Origin: Ottowia sp.
GTDB taxonomy: Bacteria; Pseudomonadota; Gammaproteobacteria; Burkholderiales; Burkholderiaceae_C
DNA: 8,892 nt
NCBI GenBank assembly: GCA_023228705.1
Contig: JALOAS010000110.1
Coordinates: forward strand, 1 to 8,892
Reading direction: 5' to 3'
Shown here: in pieces, positions 1 through 5,220 of the stretch
Position numbering within the stretch: position 1 is the first letter of the stretch
Layout: each line of letters opens with the position of its first letter
Notes under the pieces: model-generated
Seen by the model: the letters and a program-made list of their open reading frames with translations, nothing else
Databases searched by the model: none
What the model was told of the DNA's origin: nothing
Made by a program: the position numbers and the translations under genes

Positions 1-88
1 AACGCTGATTCCGTTCGTGCCCGCCTGGGTCGATCGCGTTGATCTGGACGCCGGCCTGATCACGGTGGGCTGGGAGCCCGACTACTGA
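1..88 (+). CDS. rimM: Ribosome maturation factor RimM, C-terminal end (5' truncated by window edge)
   Basis: Reading from base 2, the window opens inside a plus-strand frame of 28 residues ending at TGA (86-88). The fragment reads TLIPFVPAWVDRVDLDAGL and finishes with ITVGWEPDY. This is the end of the RimM PRC-barrel domain, where the family has LIPFV, then a VDL turn, then a VDW-x-x-D-[YF] end. RimM binds ribosomal protein S19 in the 30S head and helps late 16S rRNA folding and maturation. It is normally encoded in rpsP-rimM-trmD-rplS, but no trmD follows here: the repeat element begins at base 85, so the stop codon lies within the repeat's outer bases. The call rests on only 28 residues. 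The motif is distinctive, but the rest of the protein lies outside the window. Confidence 0.8.
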   Translation, partial: TLIPFVPAWVDRVDLDAGLITVGWEPDY

Positions 89-251
89 GAGCTTGAGAAA
101 AAATCCTTCATGCCCGCTTTGACCGCCCAAACCCGCCCACTCCGCGTTGCAAATGCTCGCCATGGCACGGGCCATGCCTGCGCTTTGCGTCTTGATTGGA
201 CGGGCTTTGGCGATCCTCTCGGGCGCGATCAATTCATTCTCAAGCTCTGAG
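85..251. repeat. Palindromic MITE-like repeat, copy A
   Basis: This 167-bp unit recurs at 7588-7755 in the same orientation with about seven differences, including one 1-base indel, by eye comparison (roughly 96% identity). Its ends are inverted repeats: AGAGCTTGAGAA at 88-99 and TTCTCAAGCTCT at 237-248. CTGAG stands at both outer ends (85-89 and 247-251). The interior is also roughly self-complementary. The arm near 121-136 (CGCCCAAACCCGCCCA) pairs with the arm near 218-234, about 13 of 16 positions. Inner arms around GCAAATGC and GCGCTTTGC pair as well, with the centre near CCATGGCACGGGCCATG. It could therefore form one long imperfect hairpin on either strand. It encodes no transposase. It lies between the converging 3' ends of rimM and ftsB and contributes the rimM stop codon. 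A short open frame crosses it but shows no coding signature. Confidence 0.85.
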
Positions 252-276
252 CGACGCCGCAGAACATGCCATGACA

Positions 277-308
277 GGGTTCGCGGCAGCCGGGCGTCTC
301 CCGAACCC
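277..308. other. Inverted repeat in the rimM/ftsB intergenic region
   Basis: GGGTTCG (277-283) is perfectly complementary to CGAACCC (302-308), with an 18-base loop holding a small CGG-CAG-CCG hairpin. It lies between the repeat element and the 3' end of ftsB. It has no T-run on either side, so it is not a standard intrinsic terminator. It could stabilise a 3' end or be chance in GC-rich DNA. Confidence 0.3.
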
Positions 309-350
309 CTTGCGGCGCCAAGACATGCTGGCGTGATCGCTTGCATCGCA

Positions 351-367
351 GCCCGGGTCGCCCGGGC
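351..367 (-). terminator. GC-rich hairpin just downstream of ftsB (possible terminator or 3'-end stabiliser)
   Basis: GCCCGGG (351-357), a 3-base loop and CCCGGGC (361-367) form a perfect 7-bp all-GC stem. It begins five bases past the ftsB stop codon on the minus strand, where the pyrG-to-ftsB transcript should end. No U-tract follows it, so intrinsic termination would be weak. The position is the main argument. The rest of 252-372 shows nothing else recognisable. Confidence 0.35.
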
Positions 368-372
368 GCACG

Positions 373-657
373 TCAGTCCCGGGTTTCGGTGACCTGGACA
401 AAGATTTCGTTGGCCTGCACCATGCCCAGCTCCGAGCGCGCCTTTTCTTCCACCATGGCCAGCCCGGTCCTGAGTTCGTGGAGTTCCGAGTTCAGCTGCT
501 CGTTGGCCAGCCGGGCGCGCGCGTTGTCCGCGCGCTGCTGCTCCAGCTCCTGCTCCAGCGCAGCCACCCGCTTCACGTTGCCCCGGCCAAACCACATCTG
601 CCCGTGCACCACGGCCAGCAGCAGGATCAGGATGACCGGAACGATGCGCGGGGCCAT
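373..657 (-). CDS. ftsB: Cell division protein FtsB
   Basis: The 94-residue protein is a small bitopic divisome component that pairs with FtsL and joins FtsQ at the septum, helping activate FtsWI septal peptidoglycan synthesis. A short N-terminal segment (residues 4-18, IVPVILILLLAVVHG) is the membrane helix. The family's WFG follows at 22-24, then a coiled coil over about 28-70 rich in E, Q, L and R. The family signature EKARSELGMVQANEIFVQV spans 71-89. Length matches the family (about 90-105). The gene is the last of the minus-strand group and starts 45 bp after the eno stop, with only a weak ribosome-binding site. Linkage of ftsB to eno is common in Proteobacteria and supports the assignment. 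The end converges on rimM across the repeat element. Confidence 0.93.
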   Translation of the reverse strand: MAPRIVPVILILLLAVVHGQMWFGRGNVKRVAALEQELEQQRADNARARLANEQLNSELHELRTGLAMVEEKARSELGMVQANEIFVQVTETRD

Positions 658-702
658 GGTGCGGTAGCGGCGGGGGCAGGGGCGGTTGACGGACTCCCCG
701 GA

Positions 703-1986
703 TTATCGCAAGTTGTAGAAGGCGGCGCGCCCGGGGTACAGCGCCATGTCGCCCAGGTCTTCCTCTATGCGCAGCAGCTGGTTGTACTTGGCGACGCGAT
801 CACTGCGCGAGAGCGAGCCGGTCTTGATCTGGCCGGCGTTGGTGCCCACCGCGATGTCGGCGATGGTCGTGTCCGAGGTCTCTCCCGAGCGGTGGCTGAT
901 GACCGCGGTGTAGCCGGCGCGCTTGGCCATTTCTATGGCGGCAAACGTCTCGGTCAGCGTGCCGATCTGGTTGATCTTGATGAGGATGGAGTTGGCGACT
1001 TTCCGGGAGATTCCCTGGGCCAGGATCTTGGTGTCGGTGACGAACAGGTCGTCGCCCACGAGCTGGATCTTGTCGCCCAGCCGCTCGGTCAGCAGCTGCC
1101 AGCCATCCCAGTCGTTCTCGGCCATGCCGTCTTCCACGCTGATGATGGGGTATTTGTCGACCCAGGTGGCCAGCATGTCGCACCAGGCCTCGGCCGAGAG
1201 CGCCAGGCCTTCTCCGGCCAGCTTGTACTGGGCCTCGTCAAAGAACTCGGTGCTGGCGCAGTCCAGGCCCAGCATGATGTCTTCGCCGGCAATGTAGCCG
1301 GCTGCATTGATCGCCTGCATGATGAGGTCCAGCGCTGCGTCGTGGCTGTCGACGGTGGGGGCAAAGCCGCCTTCGTCGCCCACGGCGGTGCTCATGCCCT
1401 TGTCCGAGAGGATCTTCTTCAGGCTGTGGAACACCTCGGTGCCATAGCGCAGCGCTTCGCGGAACGAGGGCGCGCCCATGGGGATGATCATGAACTCCTG
1501 CACGTCCAGGTTGTTGTTGGCATGCGCGCCGCCGTTGATGATGTTCATCATGGGCACCGGCAGCTCGCGCCCGCTCATGCCGCCCAGGTAGCGGTACAGC
1601 GGCAGGCCGGCTTCTTCCGCTGCAGCCCGGGCCACGGCCATGGATACCGCCAAGATCGCATTGGCGCCCAGCCTGCCCTTGTTCTCGGTACCGTCCAGGT
1701 CGATCAGCGTCTGGTCCAGGAACGCCTGCTCGGTGGCGTCCAGGCCGAGCACGGCCTCGCTCATCTCGGTGTTGATGTGCTCGACCGCGCGCAGCACGCC
1801 CATGCCGCCGTAGCGGCTGCCGTCGCCATCGCGCAGCTCGATGGCTTCGCGCGAGCCGGTAGACGCGCCAGAGGGAACCGCCGCGCGTCCCATGACGCCG
1901 GACTCCAGCAGGACGTCGCATTCAACGGTGGGGTTGCCGCGGCTGTCGAGTATCTCGCGGCCGACGATGTCAACGATGGCACTCAT
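703..1986 (-). CDS. eno: Enolase (phosphopyruvate hydratase)
   Basis: The 427-residue protein is a full-length enolase, interconverting 2-phosphoglycerate and phosphoenolpyruvate in glycolysis and gluconeogenesis. All expected active-site residues are visible. The substrate loop SGASTGSREA is at 39-48. The general acid/base pair is E205 (GDEGG) and K337 (ILIKINQIGT). The Mg2+ ligands are D242, E285 (SVEDGM) and D312 (VGDDLFVT). SHRSGET at 364-370 contains H365 and R366, and K388 lies in the IKTGS motif. The start is supported by an AAGGACA ribosome-binding site a few bases upstream of the ATG. The gene is fourth of the five recognised minus-strand genes, 58 bp after the DUF1330 gene and 45 bp before ftsB. 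Enolase is also a core RNA degradosome component in enterobacteria; whether that holds here cannot be read from the sequence. Confidence 0.98.
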   Translation of the reverse strand: MSAIVDIVGREILDSRGNPTVECDVLLESGVMGRAAVPSGASTGSREAIELRDGDGSRYGGMGVLRAVEHINTEMSEAVLGLDATEQAFLDQTLIDLDGTENKGRLGANAILAVSMAVARAAAEEAGLPLYRYLGGMSGRELPVPMMNIINGGAHANNNLDVQEFMIIPMGAPSFREALRYGTEVFHSLKKILSDKGMSTAVGDEGGFAPTVDSHDAALDLIMQAINAAGYIAGEDIMLGLDCASTEFFDEAQYKLAGEGLALSAEAWCDMLATWVDKYPIISVEDGMAENDWDGWQLLTERLGDKIQLVGDDLFVTDTKILAQGISRKVANSILIKINQIGTLTETFAAIEMAKRAGYTAVISHRSGETSDTTIADIAVGTNAGQIKTGSLSRSDRVAKYNQLLRIEEDLGDMALYPGRAAFYNLR

Positions 1987-2044
1987 TCACTGTCCTTTTG
2001 CATTTGACTGTTGATGGAGGGCGCGCTGGCCTGGCCAGCGGTCC

Positions 2045-2335
2045 TCAGGTTCCTTCAACCACGACCATGCGCATGACGGCCGCGTCGGCACGCGCAGCGC
2101 GCGCCTTCTTGTATTCCGCTGAATCATAGAACGACCGGGCGGCCTGCATGCTGGCAAACTTGAGGATGACCACGCGATCCGGCTGCCAGTCGCCTTCCAG
2201 CACTTCGGTTGCGCCACCGCGCGCGAGCACTTCGGCGCCATGCGCCTGCATGGCGGCAGTCGACCATTTCTTGTACTCTTCGTACTGCTGGGGGTCGGTC
2301 ACGCGCACGTTGGCAATGATGAGTCCGCTGGCCAT
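2045..2335 (-). CDS. DUF1330 family protein (ferredoxin-like fold, function unknown)
   Basis: The protein has 96 residues and the usual DUF1330 layout: an N-terminal strand (GLIIANVRVTD), Y18 and Y21 in QQYEEYKK, a central RGGATEVLEGDWQPDRVVILKF block (39-60), then FYDSAEYKKARAAR and a closing strand ending VVVEGT. The family forms small dimeric alpha+beta barrels of unproven biochemical role. The ATG at 2335 has GGAG about seven bases upstream. The gene begins 21 bp after the kdsA stop and ends 58 bp before eno, so cotranscription is likely. Its place between kdsA and eno recurs in Burkholderiales but does not by itself reveal a function. No signal peptide or membrane segment is seen. Confidence 0.88.
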   Translation of the reverse strand: MASGLIIANVRVTDPQQYEEYKKWSTAAMQAHGAEVLARGGATEVLEGDWQPDRVVILKFASMQAARSFYDSAEYKKARAARADAAVMRMVVVEGT

Positions 2336-2356
2336 GGTTGCTCCGGGTTGCTGCGC

Positions 2357-3214
2357 TCAGGCGGAAAAGTCGTTTTCAAGAAAGGGCTGCCGCTTGGCCG
2401 TCTCGTCGAGCGCGCGCAGCGTCTCCAGGAGCACGCGCATGTGCTTGAGCGGCACGGCATTGGGGCCGTCGCTGAGCGCGTGCTCGGGGTCCGGATGCGT
2501 TTCCATGAACAGGCCGGCCACGCCCACGGCCACGGCGGCGCGCGCCAGCACCGGGATCATCTCACGCTGGCCGCCGCTGGCGCTGCCCAGCCCGCCGGGC
2601 AGCTGCACCGAATGCGTGGCGTCAAAGACCACCGGCGCGCCGGTCTCGCGCATGATGGCCAGGCTGCGCATGTCCGACACGAGGTTGTGGTAGCCAAAGC
2701 TGGCACCGCGCTCGCAAGCCATGAAATTGTCGGTCTCAAGACCCTTTTCCGCTGCGGCGGCGCGCGCCTTGGCTATCACGTTCTTCATGTCCTGCGGCGC
2801 CAGGAACTGACCCTTCTTGATGTTCACCGGCTTGCCGCTTTGCGCCACTGCGCGGATGAAGTCGGTTTGCCGGCACAGGAAAGCCGGCGTTTGCAATACG
2901 TCGACCACCGCCGCAACCTGCGCCACTTCCGCTTCGGTATGCACGTCGGTGAGCACCGGCACGCCGATTTCCGTCCTGACCTTGGCCAGGATCTCAAGCC
3001 CCCTGGCCATGCCGGGGCCGCGAAAGCTGCTGCCCGAGCTGCGGTTGGCCTTGTCAAAGCTGCTCTTGAAGACAAGGTGAATGCCCAGGTCGGCCGTGAT
3101 GTCCCTGAGTTGGCCCGCCACGTCCATCTGCAACTGCTCGGATTCAATGACGCAGGGGCCGGCGATGAGAAAAAAGGGCTTGTCCAGGCCGATTTCAAAA
3201 CCACACAGCTTCAT
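2357..3214 (-). CDS. kdsA: 3-deoxy-8-phosphooctulonate synthase, metal-dependent (Cys) type
   Basis: KdsA condenses phosphoenolpyruvate with arabinose-5-phosphate to give KDO-8-phosphate, the first committed step toward the KDO of lipopolysaccharide. From the ATG at 3214 the protein has 285 residues. Visible motifs are IAGPCVIES (17-25), KSSFDKANRSS (50-60), LTDVHTE (88-94), KKGQFLAPQDM (133-143), FDATHSVQLPGG (197-208) and METHPDPEHALSDGPNA (237-253). C21, H201, E238 and D249 occupy the four metal-ligand positions of the metal-dependent class typified by Aquifex KdsA. E. coli KdsA has Asn in place of the Cys. An alternative ATG two codons upstream (3220) directly abuts GGAGG with no spacer. 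The ATG at 3214 sits six bases after GGAGG and overlaps the stop of the upstream small ORF, so 3214 is preferred. The DUF1330 gene follows after 21 bp. Confidence 0.96.
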   Translation of the reverse strand: MKLCGFEIGLDKPFFLIAGPCVIESEQLQMDVAGQLRDITADLGIHLVFKSSFDKANRSSGSSFRGPGMARGLEILAKVRTEIGVPVLTDVHTEAEVAQVAAVVDVLQTPAFLCRQTDFIRAVAQSGKPVNIKKGQFLAPQDMKNVIAKARAAAAEKGLETDNFMACERGASFGYHNLVSDMRSLAIMRETGAPVVFDATHSVQLPGGLGSASGGQREMIPVLARAAVAVGVAGLFMETHPDPEHALSDGPNAVPLKHMRVLLETLRALDETAKRQPFLENDFSA

Positions 3215-3348
3215 CGGCATCCTCCGCCCGTTGCCGCCGACCCGGCTCCGCCACTTGCGGCCGCGGCGCCGCGTGCCGTGCTGCAGCGTTGCCCCGCCGC
3301 AGCGAACACGGGCTTGTCCAACCCCATGAGGAAACCAGGGTGCTTCAT
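3211..3348 (-). CDS. Small 45-codon ORF between pyrG and kdsA, resembling the KdsA N-terminus
   Basis: On the minus strand an ATG at 3348 overlaps the pyrG stop codon as ATGA, after an AAGG ribosome-binding-like site seven bases upstream. The frame runs 45 codons and ends in a TGA that again overlaps, as ATGA, the preferred kdsA start at 3214. Its first 19 residues, MKHPGFLMGLDKPVFAAAG, align without gaps to KdsA MKLCGFEIGLDKPFFLIAG with 12 identities; the DNA matches at about 35 of 57 bases. After that it turns into a low-complexity Ala/Gly/Ser tail ending GGGCR and has no KdsA catalytic motifs. The simplest reading is a decayed partial tandem copy of the kdsA 5' end that persists as a coupling or leader cistron filling the pyrG-kdsA gap. 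A real small protein is possible but unproven. The tail could also be plain GC-rich intergenic DNA that happens to stay open. Confidence 0.42.
   Translation of the reverse strand: MKHPGFLMGLDKPVFAAAGQRCSTARGAAAASGGAGSAATGGGCR
3221..3225 (-). promoter_or_regulatory. Ribosome-binding site that decides the kdsA start
   Basis: On the minus strand GGAGG is followed by ATGCCG and then ATG. The distance to the second ATG (3214) is six bases, normal for initiation. The first ATG (3220) has no spacer. It also lies inside the 3' end of the small upstream ORF, allowing translational coupling. Confidence 0.7.
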
Positions 3349-5048
3349 GAAACCGCCTTCAGCGACGCCAGCGACGCGGCCTGCGACGGGGTGTTTGTGG
3401 CCTGTACCCGCCGGTGCTGTTCCAGCGCCGCAGCGACAAAGGAGTTGAACAGGGGATGCCCATCCCAGGGCGTGCTCTTGAATTCCGGGTGAAACTGCAC
3501 GCCGATGTACCAGGGGTGGACGTCCTGCGGCAGTTCCACGATCTCGGAAAGCCGCTCGCGCTGCGTCAGCGCCGAGATCACCAGGCCCGCGTCCTGCAGC
3601 CGCGTGATGTATTCCGGGTTGAGTTCATAACGGTGGCGGTGGCGCTCGGTCACCACGTCGCCGTAAATGCTGTGCGCCAGCGTGCCCGGCGTGACGTCCG
3701 AGCTTTGCGCGCCCAGGCGCATGGTGCCGCCCAGGTCGGTGCCGGCCGTGCGGGTCTCCAGGCTGCCGCTGCGGTCGTGCCATTCGGTCATCAGCGCAAT
3801 CACCGGATGCGGCGCGCCGGGGTCGAACTCGGTGCTGTTGGCGCCTTTCAACCCGGCCACGTTGCGGGAAAATTCTATGGCCGCCACCTGCATGCCCAGG
3901 CAGATGCCCAGATACGGGATCCCGCGCTCGCGCGCAAAGCGGGCGCTGGCAATCTTGCCGGCAATGCCGCGTGCGCCAAAGCCGCCGGGGACCAGGATGG
4001 CGTCGTACTGCGCCAGCTGCTCCACCGTCTCGTCGGTGATGGTCTCCGAGTCTATGTGCGCTATGCGCACGCGGGTCTTGTTCTTCATGCCGGCGTGGTG
4101 CAGCGCCTCGTTGACCGACTTGTAGCTGTCCGAGAGCTCGGTGTACTTGCCGACCATGGCGATGGTCACGTCGCTCTCGGGGTTTTCGGTGGCACGGACC
4201 AGCGCATCCCAGCGCGTCAGGTCCGCCGGCGCCGTGTTCAGCCGCAGCTTGTCGCAGATCAGCCCGTCCAGGCCCTGCTCGTGCAGCATGCGCGGCACCT
4301 TGTAGATGGTGTTGACGTCCCACATGCTGATCACGCCCCACTCGTGCACGTTGGTGAACAGGCTGAGCTTGCGCCGCTCGTCATCGGGGATGGGACGGTC
4401 CGCGCGGCAGAGCAGGGCGTCGGGCTGGATGCCGATCTCGCGCAGCTTCTGTACCGAGTGCTGCGTTGGCTTGGTCTTGAGCTCGCCGGCTGCAGCCAGC
4501 CACGGAATGTAGCTCAGGTGCACGAACGCGCTCTGGTGCGGCTCCAGCCGCAGGCTCATCTGCCGCACCGCCTCCAGGAAGGGGTGTGACTCGATGTCGC
4601 CCACGGTGCCGCCGATCTCGGCAATCGCCACGTCCACCGCGTCGGGCGTGCCGATGCCGGCGCCGCGCTCGATGAACGCCTGGATCTCGTTGGTCACGTG
4701 CGGGATCACCTGGACCGTCTTGCCCAGGTAGTCCCCGTGCCGCTCCTTTTCCAGCACGCGCTGGTAGATCTGGCCGGTGGTGAAGTTGTTGGCCCGCTTC
4801 ATGCGCGTGGTGATGAAGCGCTCGTAGTGGCCCAGGTCCAGGTCGGTCTCCGCGCCGTCGTCGGTGACGAAGACCTCGCCGTGCTGGAACGGGCTCATGG
4901 TCCCGGGGTCGACGTTCAGGTAGGGGTCGAGCTTGATCAGCGTCACCTTGATGCCGCGCGACTCCAGGATGGCCGCCAGCGACGCTGCTGCGATCCCCTT
5001 GCCCAGCGAGGAGACCACGCCGCCGGTGACGAAAATGAATTTGGTCAT
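3345..5048 (-). CDS. pyrG: CTP synthase (glutamine-hydrolysing)
   Basis: PyrG makes CTP from UTP using ATP and glutamine-derived ammonia. The 567-residue protein has the two expected parts. The N-terminal synthase domain (about 1-270) contains TGGVVSSLGKGI (8-19), DPYLNVDPGTM (41-51), HGEVFVTDDGAETDLDLGHYERF (56-78) and EIGGTVGDIES (144-154). The C-terminal class I glutamine amidotransferase domain (about 292-545) has VPGGFG (353-358), the nucleophile C383 in GICLGMQ, and H520/E522 in FHPEF. The open frame continues upstream of 5048, but MTKFIFVTGG is the invariant family start. The Shine-Dalgarno upstream of it is poor. The protein is a little longer than the usual ~545 because of a ~20-residue Ala/Ser/Gln-rich C-terminal tail. 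As first gene of the group it lies divergent from coaBC, and its stop overlaps the start of the small ORF ahead of kdsA. Confidence 0.98.
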   Translation of the reverse strand: MTKFIFVTGGVVSSLGKGIAAASLAAILESRGIKVTLIKLDPYLNVDPGTMSPFQHGEVFVTDDGAETDLDLGHYERFITTRMKRANNFTTGQIYQRVLEKERHGDYLGKTVQVIPHVTNEIQAFIERGAGIGTPDAVDVAIAEIGGTVGDIESHPFLEAVRQMSLRLEPHQSAFVHLSYIPWLAAAGELKTKPTQHSVQKLREIGIQPDALLCRADRPIPDDERRKLSLFTNVHEWGVISMWDVNTIYKVPRMLHEQGLDGLICDKLRLNTAPADLTRWDALVRATENPESDVTIAMVGKYTELSDSYKSVNEALHHAGMKNKTRVRIAHIDSETITDETVEQLAQYDAILVPGGFGARGIAGKIASARFARERGIPYLGICLGMQVAAIEFSRNVAGLKGANSTEFDPGAPHPVIALMTEWHDRSGSLETRTAGTDLGGTMRLGAQSSDVTPGTLAHSIYGDVVTERHRHRYELNPEYITRLQDAGLVISALTQRERLSEIVELPQDVHPWYIGVQFHPEFKSTPWDGHPLFNSFVAAALEQHRRVQATNTPSQAASLASLKAVS

Positions 5049-5069
5049 TGCAGAAGACGTTTTTGCACC

Positions 5070-5092
5070 GCGCCGGCCACCCGGCCGGGCGC
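5070..5092 (-). other. Strong GC hairpin in the pyrG leader
   Basis: GCGCCGGCC (5070-5078), loop ACCC and GGCCGGGCGC (5083-5092) form a stem of nine pairs with one bulge, ending 21 bases before the pyrG ATG. On the minus strand it is followed by an A-run, not a U-run, so it is not an intrinsic terminator. A stable hairpin this close to a start with a weak ribosome-binding site could affect translation, but no regulator is evident. Confidence 0.35.
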
Positions 5093-5137
5093 TGGTCGCG
5101 CAAGAGCCCGTGGCCAATGCCGCGTTGCGGTGGGAAA

Positions 5138-5148
5138 TGTCAATTATA
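5138..5148 (-). promoter_or_regulatory. Candidate pyrG promoter element in an AT-rich island
   Basis: On the minus strand this reads TATAATTGACA. It contains a perfect TATAAT (5148-5143) and a perfect TTGACA (5143-5138) sharing one base. It is the only AT-rich stretch in the 172-bp pyrG/coaBC divergent region. Used as a -10, TATAAT would give an ~88-nt leader but has no good -35 partner. Used as a -35, TTGACA has only poor -10 candidates downstream. The element that is used cannot be decided by eye. Confidence 0.4.
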
Positions 5149-5178
5149 GGAAGGCCGCCGCAGGCCCCGCCCGCGGGC

Positions 5179-5187
5179 TGCCATAAT
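5179..5187 (+). promoter_or_regulatory. Candidate extended -10 promoter of coaBC
   Basis: TGCCATAAT on the plus strand is an extended -10 (TGn plus CATAAT, 5 of 6 to consensus). No convincing -35 lies 16-18 bp upstream. Initiation about seven bases downstream would leave a leader of about 27 nt before the coaBC ATG at 5221. No other plus-strand signal of similar quality was seen in 5049-5220. Confidence 0.35.
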
Positions 5188-5220
5188 GTGCGGCGTGGTC
5201 GTTCTTGGTACATTGTCCCC

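Noticed and set aside
277..308. tRNA-like T-arm GGTTCG after rimM
   Set aside because: There is no acceptor stem, anticodon arm or CCA context around it; it is only a simple inverted repeat.
147..392. Short open frame through repeat copy A, with a similar frame at 7651 in copy B
   Set aside because: The shared ~35 codons begin at TTG without a ribosome-binding site. The only two differences within it are one non-synonymous and one silent change. The frame runs off into unrelated sequence after the repeat, so it is explained by the duplication itself.
478..2007. A 509-codon plus-strand open frame opposite eno
   Set aside because: It is antisense to a perfect enolase and rich in His, Gln, Val and Ala, typical of the mirror frame of GC-rich genes. 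It has no recognisable domain.
2240..3448. A 402-codon plus-strand frame opposite kdsA and the DUF1330 gene
   Set aside because: It is a mirror frame of two well-supported minus-strand genes, without start signals or domain motifs.
4933..5220. Upstream extension of the coaBC frame
   Set aside because: It runs antisense into the pyrG 5' coding region, and its residues resemble no CoaC N-terminus. The ATG at 5221 gives normal family length.
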